Position numbers and translations under genes: made by a program
Notes under the pieces: model-generated
Told to the model about the DNA's origin: nothing
What the model saw: the letters and a program-made list of their open reading frames with translations, nothing else
Databases searched by the model: none
NCBI GenBank assembly: GCA_016280855.1
Contig: JAEEHP010000073.1
Coordinates: 1-64,000 of the forward strand
DNA from: Bacteroidaceae bacterium
GTDB taxonomy: Bacteria > Bacteroidota > Bacteroidia > Bacteroidales > Bacteroidaceae
DNA: 64,000 nucleotides
Direction of reading: 5' to 3'
Part shown: piece after piece, positions 9,798-17,968 of the stretch
Layout of the letters: every line of letters begins with the position of its first letter
Numbering within the stretch: the first letter of the stretch is position 1

Positions 9798-11441
9798 GTG
9801 AATAAAAAGAAAACTGTTTCACCGAAAGTAACCACTCCCTCCCTACAAGGGAGGGCGGGGGGTGGGTCTGCTTCTTCTCTCGCTATAGGGAGGGCGGGGG
9901 GTGGGTCTTTTTTTCCCTTCATTCTTTTTTTTGTTTTGGCCTGGCTCTGGGCCTCGTGGTGGATGGGCAGCACTTTCCGCATCTCCTACGAGTATTCTTT
10001 TGTAGCCGCCGATAAGACCTTGATGCACTGGCTGTGGCAGCAGTCGTTCGGCGCGCTGTGGATTGTGGGCCGCATTTTGTTGACGCTCTACCGCTGGCCT
10101 CTTCTTGGCGGTCTCGTCGTCGCCTTGCTGCTGACGTCCAGCGCATGGCTCACAGGCTACTGCCTGCGTCTGCGTTCCACTTCCCGTTGGCGTTTCGTCA
10201 GCTATATTCCGGCTCTGCTCTGGATGTGCTGGGTGAGTTGGCAAGGTCTTAACCTTTACTACCAATTCGAACCGGGCCGTGCTCACGGCGTGCTGTTCCT
10301 CGGCGTCTTGATTCTCGCCATCGATGCTTTCATCATCTGGACGTTCAAAGGAAGAAAATCAAAGATGAGAGATGAGAGATTAGAGACGAGAGAGGCTCGC
10401 CCGCATATATCTCTAATCTTTAATCTCCTATCTATCATCTTACTTTTCATTATTCCCTCCCTCATCACGCATTTCCGCTACCCCTACCTTCGTCCGCTCA
10501 CCCAGATGCAGGAACAGATGCTCGTCGAGGATTGGGACGGCATGGCCGCCACGGCACGTGCCAACGCCAAGTTGAGCTATCGTCCGCTGGCCGCTTACTA
10601 TGCCATTTCCCTTGTACAAAATGGTCATCTGGCGGATGCCATGTTTGACATTCGAATGGATTTCGACTCGTTGTACGTCCGCAGCTGGACGGGAAACGGT
10701 GATATCGGGACCAATTATTATCTCGTGGACTGCGACTATCATGCCGGCCTCTTCCGTGCTGCCACACACAAAGCCATGGAACAGCTGACGATGCAGGGGC
10801 CTTCGCTCTATATGCTCAAGCACCTGGCGCGTCTTGCCCTGCTCGACCACGACTGGAATCTCGCGCGCAAGTACCTATTTATTATTAAGCAGGCTCCCTT
10901 CGAAGGCGAATTCATCCGTCGCTACGAAGCGATGCTCGACAAACCGGAGGCGGTGGCTGCCGACCCGATCTTTGCCAAGCTGCGCAAGACGGAACCTGTT
11001 ATGGACAGCTTCGAAGGCATGTACGAAGACCCCACGTTCCTGGGATATACCTGCACGCTGACAGCAGGACGTTCCAAGGAGGCGCTGACGCAGAGCCTCA
11101 TGGCGTGCCTCTACAGCAAACGAATGCCTGACTTCCTGCTTCGTTGCGAGCCCTTGGTCGGCACAACACCTCCCCGTTCCATTGCCGAGGGTCTCATCAC
11201 TCAGAGCTTCAAGAATCCCGAAGTCCTTCAGGCCTTCCCGCAGCTGCAGATGAATGCCAAGATGTACCAATCGTTCCTCCGCACCGTGCAGCCTTACATG
11301 AAGGATCGTCCACGCGGCGGCATCGAACTCTTCGACCAATACAAAGGCTACTACCCCTACTACTACTTCTTCGGCAACCTCAAAGCCACGCGCAAGAGAG
11401 AGGACAAGAAGGAGGAAACGCATAAGGCAGGAGTGAATTAA
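9798..11441 (+). CDS. Multi-pass membrane protein, DUF6057-like, repeat-invaded N-terminus
   Basis: A 547-aa protein starting at GTG. Residues about 10-38 are encoded by two copies of the hairpin/G4 repeat (KVTTPSLQGRAGGGS, then a second RAGGGS). Hydrophobic segments follow (FFPFILFFVLAWLWASWW, two more, then an Ile/Leu-rich helix near aa 215-235), and then a soluble C-terminal part with helical TPR-like character (LAKHLARLALLDHDWNLARKYLFIIKQ type). The loop before the last helix (KMRDERLETREARPHIS) is encoded by a purine-rich inverted repeat. Resemblance to Bacteroidales DUF6057 proteins is from memory; function unknown. It is 58 bp upstream of the PD40 lipoprotein gene, so probably co-transcribed. 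Confidence 0.75.
   Translation: MNKKKTVSPKVTTPSLQGRAGGGSASSLAIGRAGGGSFFPFILFFVLAWLWASWWMGSTFRISYEYSFVAADKTLMHWLWQQSFGALWIVGRILLTLYRWPLLGGLVVALLLTSSAWLTGYCLRLRSTSRWRFVSYIPALLWMCWVSWQGLNLYYQFEPGRAHGVLFLGVLILAIDAFIIWTFKGRKSKMRDERLETREARPHISLIFNLLSIILLFIIPSLITHFRYPYLRPLTQMQEQMLVEDWDGMAATARANAKLSYRPLAAYYAISLVQNGHLADAMFDIRMDFDSLYVRSWTGNGDIGTNYYLVDCDYHAGLFRAATHKAMEQLTMQGPSLYMLKHLARLALLDHDWNLARKYLFIIKQAPFEGEFIRRYEAMLDKPEAVAADPIFAKLRKTEPVMDSFEGMYEDPTFLGYTCTLTAGRSKEALTQSLMACLYSKRMPDFLLRCEPLVGTTPPRSIAEGLITQSFKNPEVLQAFPQLQMNAKMYQSFLRTVQPYMKDRPRGGIELFDQYKGYYPYYYFFGNLKATRKREDKKEETHKAGVN
9828..9870 (+). repeat. Hairpin/G4 repeat, copy B, in frame
   Basis: Plus-strand copy coding KVTTPSLQGRAGGGS. The G-rich half GGGAGGGCGGGGGGTGGG (9849-9866) fits the four-run G-quadruplex rule; the C-rich half can pair with its first two G runs. 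Confidence 0.9.
9881..9910 (+). repeat. Hairpin/G4 repeat, copy C (half element), in frame
   Basis: Only the G-rich half is present (ATAGGGAGGGCGGGGGGTGG), 11 bp after copy B. It adds a second RAGGGS just before the first transmembrane helix. Confidence 0.85.
10362..10441. repeat. Purine-rich inverted repeat inside the membrane protein gene
   Basis: The left arm AAGATGAGAGATGAGAGATT is mirrored by a right arm ending CTATCTATCATCTT. It encodes a charged loop followed by a hydrophobic stretch. Related GAGATTAAAGATGAGAG-type tracts occur at 12725 and 17860. Confidence 0.6.
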
Positions 11442-11444
11442 AAA

Positions 11445-11484
11445 GGGGGACCCACCCCGCCCTCCCTGGGAGGGAGCAGATACC
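11445..11484 (-). repeat. Hairpin/G4 repeat, copy D (inverted orientation)
   Basis: Reverse-oriented copy with a shortened loop (CTCCCTCCCAGGGAGGG) between the DUF6057-like gene and the lipoprotein gene. It pairs as an inverted partner to copy E 65 bp further on. Confidence 0.85.
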
Positions 11485-11499
11485 AAAAACATTGGATTC

Positions 11500-13191
11500 A
11501 TGACTTATTATAGAAAAGCCCAGGCTTGGCTCCACTCATTCGCAAAGGTGACCACTCCCTCCCTTACAGGGAGGGCGGGGGGTGGGTCTCTTCTTTTACT
11601 GTTGCTGTTAGCAGCTTGCACCTCCCGTCCCACCTCCGTGCCCACGTCTTTCACCGAGGTGACGGATAGCGTGGCCATCTATCCCGACTACCGCGATGTG
11701 ACGGTGCCGCCGAATATCGCACCGCTGAACTTTATGCTCACAGATGCCGGCGCAAAGGAATATGTGGCGAAGATCGGGGACCTCGTCTGCGGAGCCGTCA
11801 AGGACGGCAAGTTCGACATCGACAGCGTGGCATGGCGACAGCTGTTGACCGGTAGCAAAGGCAAAGATGTCACCGTCGATCTCTATGCCCATCGCGAAAA
11901 CGGCTGGGTTCATTTCCCCGCCTACACCTTCCATGTCGCCGAGGAGGACATCGACGGCTTCCTCTCCTACCGTCTCATCGAACCCGGCTACGAGCTGTAC
12001 AGACAGATCGGACTCTACCAGCGCAATCTCGCCACCTTCGACGAGGCCATCATCTACGAGAACAACCGTTCCTTCGACACCGACGACAACCATTGCGTCA
12101 ACTGCCATAACTACCAAGCCTACGACACCGACCGCATGCTCTTCCACGTCCGCGCCGCTCACGGCGGCACCGTCATGGTTCATGGCAGCGAAGCCCATAA
12201 GATCGCCATCAAGCACGACAGCATCCTTGGTGCCGGCGTCTATCCCTCGTGGCACCCCACTCTACCCTTGGTAGCTTTCTCCACCAACAAGACAGGTCAG
12301 GTGTTCCACATGCTTCACAAGGAGAAGATCGAAGTGCTGGACGAAGCCTCCGACCTGCTGCTCTACGATGCCGAGAAAAACGCCGTGCACAACGTGATCC
12401 GCACGACAGACCATCTCGAAACCTTCCCCTGCTGGTCACCCGACGGCCGACGCCTCTACTACTGCTCGGCCCCCATGCCCGAATCCTTGAGGGAGAACTA
12501 CGTATCTGAGCTGATGGCCATGAAATACGACAGCCTCATCTACGATATCTATTCCATGCCCTTCGACCCCGACACCCGCACCTTCGGCACGCCGCGGCTT
12601 GAGGTGGACTGTGCGAGCATGGGCAAGAGTGCCAGCGTACCGCGTGTCAGCCCCGACGGCCAGTACCTGCTCTTCACCCTCGGCGACTACGGACAGTTCC
12701 ATATCTGGCACAAGAGTGCAGATTTGTGGGTAAAGAGATTAGAGAGTAAAGATGAGAGAGAAGAGATGAAAGATAACCAAGCGCAGCCAACTTTCAACTC
12801 TCCGCTCGACCTTGGTCGCTCCACACTTGGAGAACTTTCAACTTTCAACTTTCAACTTTCAACTTTCAACTCCCCAATCTACCCCCTCGTTGCCGCCAAC
12901 GCCGACGACGAGCCCGACAGCTACCACTCGTGGTCCTCGAACGGGCGATGGATTGTCTTTGCGAGCCGCCGCGACGACGGCAATTTCTCACGCGCTTACA
13001 TCGCCTATTTCGACCGCAACGGACAGGCACACAAAGCCTTCCTTTTGCCGCAACGCGATCCCGAGCATAACCTGCTCTTGCTCAAGAGCTACAACGTGCC
13101 CGAACTGACACGTTCAGCCGTCAAGGTGTCGAGAGCGACGCTCGATCATGTCGTCCTGCACACCGAAGCGGAAGTTGCGACTTACGAGTAA
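11500..13191 (+). CDS. Lipoprotein with PD40/TolB-like repeats and CxxCH motif
   Basis: A 563-aa protein. The lipoprotein signal is unusual: the N-region MTYYRKAQAWLHSFA is followed by the repeat-encoded KVTTPSLTGRAGGGS, then LLLLLLLAACTS with lipobox LAAC. CVNCH at residues 199-203 is a c-type-haem-like CxxCH motif in an NHCVNCHNYQAYD context. Downstream PD40/WD-like strands (YPSWHPTLPLVAFSTN, PCWSPDGRRLYY, PRVSPDGQYLLF, SWSSNGRWIVFASRR) suggest a beta-propeller. One propeller segment (about aa 410-460) is expanded by purine-rich and heptanucleotide repeats. It is probably an operon with the upstream membrane protein. Role unknown; haem binding is inferred only from the motif. Confidence 0.78.
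   Translation: MTYYRKAQAWLHSFAKVTTPSLTGRAGGGSLLLLLLLAACTSRPTSVPTSFTEVTDSVAIYPDYRDVTVPPNIAPLNFMLTDAGAKEYVAKIGDLVCGAVKDGKFDIDSVAWRQLLTGSKGKDVTVDLYAHRENGWVHFPAYTFHVAEEDIDGFLSYRLIEPGYELYRQIGLYQRNLATFDEAIIYENNRSFDTDDNHCVNCHNYQAYDTDRMLFHVRAAHGGTVMVHGSEAHKIAIKHDSILGAGVYPSWHPTLPLVAFSTNKTGQVFHMLHKEKIEVLDEASDLLLYDAEKNAVHNVIRTTDHLETFPCWSPDGRRLYYCSAPMPESLRENYVSELMAMKYDSLIYDIYSMPFDPDTRTFGTPRLEVDCASMGKSASVPRVSPDGQYLLFTLGDYGQFHIWHKSADLWVKRLESKDEREEMKDNQAQPTFNSPLDLGRSTLGELSTFNFQLSTFNSPIYPLVAANADDEPDSYHSWSSNGRWIVFASRRDDGNFSRAYIAYFDRNGQAHKAFLLPQRDPEHNLLLLKSYNVPELTRSAVKVSRATLDHVVLHTEAEVATYE
11548..11590 (+). repeat. Hairpin/G4 repeat, copy E, in a lipoprotein signal peptide
   Basis: Near-identical to copy B and read in the same frame (KVTTPSLTGRAGGGS). 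It lies immediately upstream of the hydrophobic core of the signal peptide. Confidence 0.9.
12725..12879 (+). repeat. Composite low-complexity insert: purine tract plus (CTTTCAA)n heptamers
   Basis: A purine-rich tract (AAAGAGATTAGAGAGTAAAG) is followed by about five tandem copies of the 7-mer AACTTTC near 12836-12872. It is translated as [20 protein letters not shown] inside a propeller domain. The same heptamer (as GTTGAAA on the other strand) recurs at 44985 and 48489. Confidence 0.8.
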
Positions 13192-13213
13192 GCTTGTAGC
13201 CACATTTTCCTTG

Positions 13214-13233
13214 CACTTTTTTATTAAAAAGTG
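13214..13233 (+). terminator. Weak terminator-like hairpin
   Basis: CACTTTTT / AAAAAGTG stem with an AT loop after the PD40 lipoprotein gene. AT-rich, and no strong downstream U tract. Confidence 0.35.
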
Positions 13234-13296
13234 GGAAAAAGAGACGTTCAACAATAAAAAAAGTTGATTTCTTTCTTATCATTTGAGAATAAGTGT

Positions 13297-13304
13297 TATA
13301 TTTG
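13297..13304 (+). promoter_or_regulatory. -7 element TATATTTG upstream of the GH127 gene
   Basis: Exact TAnnTTTG match in an AT-rich region, 38 bp before the GH127 start. A properly spaced -33 box is not obvious. Confidence 0.6.
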
Positions 13305-13341
13305 CACCCAAATAATGAACTAAACTATCACTTTTTCTCTT

Positions 13342-15765
13342 ATGCGTCATCTTTTTCTTGCCGTATTGTTTGCCGTTGCTTCCCTTCCCGCAACGGCCAG
13401 AACCGATAAGCAACCGTCGTCGGGTTATCCCATCACACCCGTCCCCTTCACCAGCGTCAAGGTGACCGACTCCTTCTGGGGGCAGCGCCTGAAAGCCAGC
13501 CGAGAGGTGACCATTCCCCTGGCCTTCTCGAAGTGCGAGGAGACGGGACGTTACAAGAACTTCGAGAACGCCGCCGCACACATGAAGGATCCTTCGCAGG
13601 TCTTCAAGGTCAGCGGCTACAGCTTCGACGACACCGACCCCTACAAGACCATCGAGGGAGCCAGCTATCTCCTTCAGACCTATCCCGACAAGGGACTGGA
13701 GCAGTACCTCGACTCCGTCATCGCCATCATCGCCACGGCACAGGAGCCCGACGGCTACCTTTACACCTCACGCACCCAGAACCCGCAGCACCCCCACGAA
13801 TGGGCAGGCGACCGCCGGTGGGTGAAGGAGGAGGACCTGAGCCATGAGCTCTACAACCTCGGACACATGGTCGAAGGTGCCATCGCACACTACCAGGCCA
13901 CCGGCAAGCGCAACTTCCTCGACATCGCCATTCGCTATGCCGACTGCGTCGTTCGCGAAGTAGGTCCCAATCCGGGTCAGGCTTGCGTCGTCCCCGGTCA
14001 CCAGATTGCTGAGATGGCGCTGGCTAAGCTGTACCTCGTCACCGGCGACAAACGCTATCTCGACGAGGCGAAGTTCCTGCTCGACTACCGCGGCAAGACC
14101 ACCATCAAGAACGACTATTCGCAGTCCCATCAGCCTGTCGTAGAGCAGGATGAAGCTGTCGGACACGCCGTCCGCGCCGCTTATATGTATGCCGGCATGG
14201 CTGACGTGGCAGCCCTCACTGGCGACGCATCGTATATCAAAGCCATCGACGCCATTTGGGACAACATCGTCACGAAGAAGCTCTACATCACCGGTGGCAT
14301 CGGCGCCACAGCCAGCGGCGAAGCCTTCGGCAAGAACTACGAGCTGCCCAATATGAGTGCCTATTGCGAGACGTGTGCCGCCATCGGCAACGTCTATGTC
14401 AACCACCGCCTCTTCCTGCTCCACGGCGAGTCGAAGTACTACGATGTACTCGAACGCACGCTCTACAACGGCCTCATCAGCGGTGTCTCGTTGGACGGCG
14501 GCGGCTTCTTCTACCCCAATCCCCTCGCCTCCATTGGTCAGCACCAACGTCAGCCTTGGTTCGGCTGCGCCTGCTGTCCGTCGAACATCTGCCGTTTCAT
14601 TCCTTCGCTGCCGGGTTACGTCTATGCCGTGAAGGACAACAACGTGTATGTGAACCTCTTCCTCTCCAACAGCAGCGAGCTGAAGGTTGGCGGCAAGGCC
14701 GTAGCGCTGTCGCAGAAGACCGAATATCCCTGGAATGGCGACATCCTGTTGAATGTCGATAAGAACGCCGCCGGCATGTTCGCCCTGAAGATCCGCATCC
14801 CCGGTTGGGTGCAAGGCACCGTAGTACCCTCCGACCTTTATGAATACACGGACAACCGCCGCCTCGGATACACCGTCAGCGTCAATGGTGTCAAGATCGA
14901 TGCCACACCGGCCACCGACGGCTATTGCACCATCCTGCGCAAGTGGAAGAAAGGCGACCGCGTGCTGGTTCATTTCGACATGGAGCCACGCACCGTCCGT
15001 GCCAACGCGCGTGTCAACGCCGACCGCGGCATGATCTCCATCGAACGCGGCCCCATCGTCTATTGCGCTGAACATCCCGACAACAGCTTCGACATCTCCG
15101 GTGTCCTCGTCAACCAGGAGCCGCGCTTCCAGCTCGACGATGCTCAGATTGCCGGCACGCCCATCAAGACCATCACCACCGACGCACAGCTGCTGAACTT
15201 CGACAAGAGCGGTCGCCTCACGACCGACGACGTTCACCTCACGCTGATACCTTATTATGCTTGGTGCCATCGCGGCTCCGGTAAGATGCAAGTGTGGTTG
15301 GCTCAGGATCTGTTGGCTACGACGCCATCGCTGCCGCCCACTCTGGCTTCACAGAGCAAGGTGGAATCCTCCTCGCGCGTTCCTTCCATCGCCAGCATCA
15401 ACGACCGCCTCGTGCCAAAGAGCGGCGACGACCGTAGCGTGCCTTACACCCATTGGTGGCCGAAGAACGGCACCACGGAGTGGCTCTCCTACACCTTCCC
15501 GCAGGCGGCTACCGTCAGCTCCTCTACCGTCTATTGGTACGACGACCAGCCGTGGCAGGGATGTAAGGTTCCCGACAGTTGGCGCATCCTCTACCTCGAT
15601 GCACAGGGACAATGGCAACCTGTGGCTCACCCCGACAAATACCCCACCACGAAAGGCGCGGCATGCACCGTCAACTTCGACCCCGTCACGACTACGGCCG
15701 TGCGTCTCGAAGTGAAGCTCGCGGCCGACAAGTCGGCGGGCGTGTTCGAGTGGAGCGTGAAGTGA
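13342..15765 (+). CDS. GH127 family beta-L-arabinofuranosidase
   Basis: An 807-aa exported hydrolase (signal MRHLFLAVLFAVASLPATA) of the GH127/DUF1680 group, which release beta-linked L-arabinofuranose from plant glycans or glycoproteins. The zinc/cysteine centre is visible: E343 and C345 in YCETCAAIG, then C411-C412 in FGCACCPSN, matching the Glu-x-Cys ... Cys-Cys arrangement of the family, where a cysteine is the nucleophile. An N-terminal (alpha/alpha)6 body is followed by beta domains. The last 140 residues (THWWPKNGTTEWLSYTFPQ... GVFEWSVK) look like a discoidin/F5-8C-type module. It has no sorting tail. It heads an apparent operon with the 131-aa and DUF6055-like genes (26-bp gap, then overlap). 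Confidence 0.9.
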   Translation: MRHLFLAVLFAVASLPATARTDKQPSSGYPITPVPFTSVKVTDSFWGQRLKASREVTIPLAFSKCEETGRYKNFENAAAHMKDPSQVFKVSGYSFDDTDPYKTIEGASYLLQTYPDKGLEQYLDSVIAIIATAQEPDGYLYTSRTQNPQHPHEWAGDRRWVKEEDLSHELYNLGHMVEGAIAHYQATGKRNFLDIAIRYADCVVREVGPNPGQACVVPGHQIAEMALAKLYLVTGDKRYLDEAKFLLDYRGKTTIKNDYSQSHQPVVEQDEAVGHAVRAAYMYAGMADVAALTGDASYIKAIDAIWDNIVTKKLYITGGIGATASGEAFGKNYELPNMSAYCETCAAIGNVYVNHRLFLLHGESKYYDVLERTLYNGLISGVSLDGGGFFYPNPLASIGQHQRQPWFGCACCPSNICRFIPSLPGYVYAVKDNNVYVNLFLSNSSELKVGGKAVALSQKTEYPWNGDILLNVDKNAAGMFALKIRIPGWVQGTVVPSDLYEYTDNRRLGYTVSVNGVKIDATPATDGYCTILRKWKKGDRVLVHFDMEPRTVRANARVNADRGMISIERGPIVYCAEHPDNSFDISGVLVNQEPRFQLDDAQIAGTPIKTITTDAQLLNFDKSGRLTTDDVHLTLIPYYAWCHRGSGKMQVWLAQDLLATTPSLPPTLASQSKVESSSRVPSIASINDRLVPKSGDDRSVPYTHWWPKNGTTEWLSYTFPQAATVSSSTVYWYDDQPWQGCKVPDSWRILYLDAQGQWQPVAHPDKYPTTKGAACTVNFDPVTTTAVRLEVKLAADKSAGVFEWSVK

Positions 15766-15791
15766 AGTTGATTGAATAATAATAATATATA

Positions 15792-16187
15792 ATGAAAAGA
15801 ATATTGTCTTTGATCGTTCTTGCGGCGATGACGATAGCGTCTTTGCAGGCAGCACAGCGCGAGCTGGTCATCAAGCTCAAGGACGGCACCATGAAAGCCT
15901 ACCCGCTGACGAGCGACTTCAAGAAGATTGTCACCATGAAGTCCACAGCCGAGGCCATCACCCTCAACGGCGATGAATACGCCATCGCTGAAATCGCCGA
16001 GCTACGCATCTTCGAGGACGTGCCCGAAGGGGCTGAAGTCGTCGATGCCATCAACGACCTTCCGTCACCAACCGTTGCCGCGTCGGAGCTCCTTATCGGC
16101 TACGATCTCAACGGCCGCCAGGTCCTCACCTCGAAGATGAAGCGCGGACTCTACATTATTAACCGTCAAAAAGTTCTTGTCCGATGA
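15792..16187 (+). CDS. Small secreted protein with sorting-type tail
   Basis: 131 aa: signal peptide MKRILSLIVLAAMTIASLQA, a beta-rich stretch (LVIKLKDGTMKAYPL... IAEIAELRIFED) and a C-terminal tail YDLNGRQV...GLYIINRQKVLVR. It has little room for a catalytic domain. The stop codon overlaps the next start in an ATGA tetranucleotide, implying translational coupling with the DUF6055-like protein, which itself has no tail. Function unknown; a partner or docking protein for its neighbour is conjecture. Confidence 0.75.
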   Translation: MKRILSLIVLAAMTIASLQAAQRELVIKLKDGTMKAYPLTSDFKKIVTMKSTAEAITLNGDEYAIAEIAELRIFEDVPEGAEVVDAINDLPSPTVAASELLIGYDLNGRQVLTSKMKRGLYIINRQKVLVR

Positions 16188-17857
16188 AACGCATCGTCTG
16201 TTCCCTCCTCCTCATGATGGGTCTGGCCACGACGATGCCGGCCCAAGTCCTGTGGATCGAGTCCGCCGACCACTACTCGAAGCCCAAGAGCCTCGACCTC
16301 TCGGCCGTCGATTCCGTCATCTTCCGTTATGCTCAGGTCCGCACCTATAAGAACGGTGCCATGACCAACCACAAGTTCAGCGACTTCCTCGGCTACACCG
16401 GCGACGGCAAGAGCGTGGCGATGAGCTTCAAAGAGCCCGACCAGCGCCTCATCTGGAAGCCTTCGACGTCCGACAACAACTACAACAACGACTACACCAA
16501 TCCCGAATCGCAATGGAGCTTCAAGCGCTCCAAGGAGAGCGAGCACTGGATCGTCTATTGGGACAAACGCTTCGGCGACGATCCCAACGCCTCCACCGTG
16601 CCGTCGAACCTGCGCGTCAACGTCGATGACCTGCTCATGAAAGCCGAGCAGTTCTACGCCACCAACGTCGATAAGCTCAAGATGGCCGACCTCGGCGAGA
16701 ACAAGTCGCGACTGGACGAATACAAGATGATCATCCATCTCCTCTACGACGACGGCTGGACGGCTGTCGGCTCCGGCTACGATGATATGGTCGGTGCGCT
16801 GTGGGTGACTCCCTCGACATGCCACCCCGTCGGCTCGACCATCGCCCACGAGACCGGCCATTGCTTCCAATACCAGGTCGCCTGCGACTACCGCAAGAGC
16901 GGCGTCTCAAACTACACCCAGCGCGGCTGGCGCTACGGCTTCGGTTCCAATGGCTCCGGCGGCAACGCCTTCTGGGAACAGTGCGCCCAGTGGCAGGCCA
17001 TGCAGGACTACCCCTCCGAGGCCTTCGGCTACCATTGCGCCGTATGGCTGATGAACTACCATCGCCACGTCTGCCACGAATGGATGCGCTATGCCTCCTA
17101 CTGGTGGCCCTATCAGCTCGTCGAGAAGCACGGCTATGAGGCTTACGGACAGCTGTGGCGCGGAAGCCGTTATCCCGAGGATCCACTCGAGACCTACACA
17201 CGACTCTTCTGCGACGGCAACTGGGACACCTTCTGGGACGAATACTTTGACTACGCCACCAAGCTGCAGAACTATCAGTTCGAAGCCGTTCACCAGTACC
17301 TCAGCGCCAATTACAGTGCGCGTCAGTACTCCACGAAGCTCTTCCGCAACGACGACGACACCTATCAGGTGGCCTACGCCAGCTGCCCCGAGACCTCTGG
17401 CGTCAACTTCATCCGTCTGACGGGCTTCACCCAGGGCAGCGAGATCAAGGTGCATTTCACCGGCATGAACCCCGGCGATGCCCTCCACGCTTCCGACCCC
17501 GGTAAGTCGTGGAACGCCGACCCCGCCGAAGGTGCCAATGCCAACAAGTTCACCAAGGTGACCAAGTACAACACGGCAGGCAAAGCCGCCGACCGAGGCT
17601 GGCATTACGCTTTCGTGGCCGTCACCGGCTCTGGTGTCAACAGCACGACCACCGTGTCCGAAGTGTGCAAGGATGCCGAAGGCACCATCACCTTCACCGT
17701 GCCGCAAGGTACCATCGTACTCTCGCTCTGCGTCGTAGCCACGCCGAAGAACTACACCCGCCACGCTTGGGACGAGACCGACATCAACGATGCACAATGG
17801 CCCTACCGCGTCAGCTTCGAAGGCTGCAAGCCGACGACAGCACAGGTGGGAAGTTGA
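16184..17857 (+). CDS. DUF6055-like secreted protein with HETGH zinc-peptidase motif
   Basis: 557 aa with signal peptide MKRIVCSLLLMMGLATTMPA. The N-terminal segment (LWIESADHYSKPKSLDLSAVDSVIF) is typical of exported Prevotella proteins. The central region contains STIAHETGHCFQYQV, with H222-E-x-x-H226, a gluzincin-like HExxH. Downstream aromatic-rich residues (WEQCAQWQAMQDYP) supply candidate third ligands. The C-terminal about 200 aa look beta-rich. The assignment to DUF6055 is from recall of the family; peptidase activity is inferred from the motif. It is coupled to the 131-aa gene by an overlap and follows the GH127 gene, suggesting joint attack on an arabinosylated glycoprotein. Confidence 0.7.
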   Translation: MKRIVCSLLLMMGLATTMPAQVLWIESADHYSKPKSLDLSAVDSVIFRYAQVRTYKNGAMTNHKFSDFLGYTGDGKSVAMSFKEPDQRLIWKPSTSDNNYNNDYTNPESQWSFKRSKESEHWIVYWDKRFGDDPNASTVPSNLRVNVDDLLMKAEQFYATNVDKLKMADLGENKSRLDEYKMIIHLLYDDGWTAVGSGYDDMVGALWVTPSTCHPVGSTIAHETGHCFQYQVACDYRKSGVSNYTQRGWRYGFGSNGSGGNAFWEQCAQWQAMQDYPSEAFGYHCAVWLMNYHRHVCHEWMRYASYWWPYQLVEKHGYEAYGQLWRGSRYPEDPLETYTRLFCDGNWDTFWDEYFDYATKLQNYQFEAVHQYLSANYSARQYSTKLFRNDDDTYQVAYASCPETSGVNFIRLTGFTQGSEIKVHFTGMNPGDALHASDPGKSWNADPAEGANANKFTKVTKYNTAGKAADRGWHYAFVAVTGSGVNSTTTVSEVCKDAEGTITFTVPQGTIVLSLCVVATPKNYTRHAWDETDINDAQWPYRVSFEGCKPTTAQVGS

Positions 17858-17968
17858 AAGAGTGAAAAGTGATAGAGTTAGAAGTGAAAAATAAAAGTAT
17901 CTTTTAGAGATTAAAGATGAGAGATTAAAGATAAATATAACCTATTATTAACCAACACTTAAACGCTT
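17858..17968 (+). repeat. Intergenic purine-rich repeat tract
   Basis: Holds GAGATTAAAGATGAGAGATT-type repeats related to those inside the 9798 and 11500 genes. A near-match -7 box (TATCTTTT, 17898-17905) is inside the tract. No gene seen. Confidence 0.55.

Noticed and set aside
9711-9910. Insertion sequence remnant
   Set aside because: No transposase fragment or target duplication is visible; the inverted copies are short hairpin elements, not IS ends.
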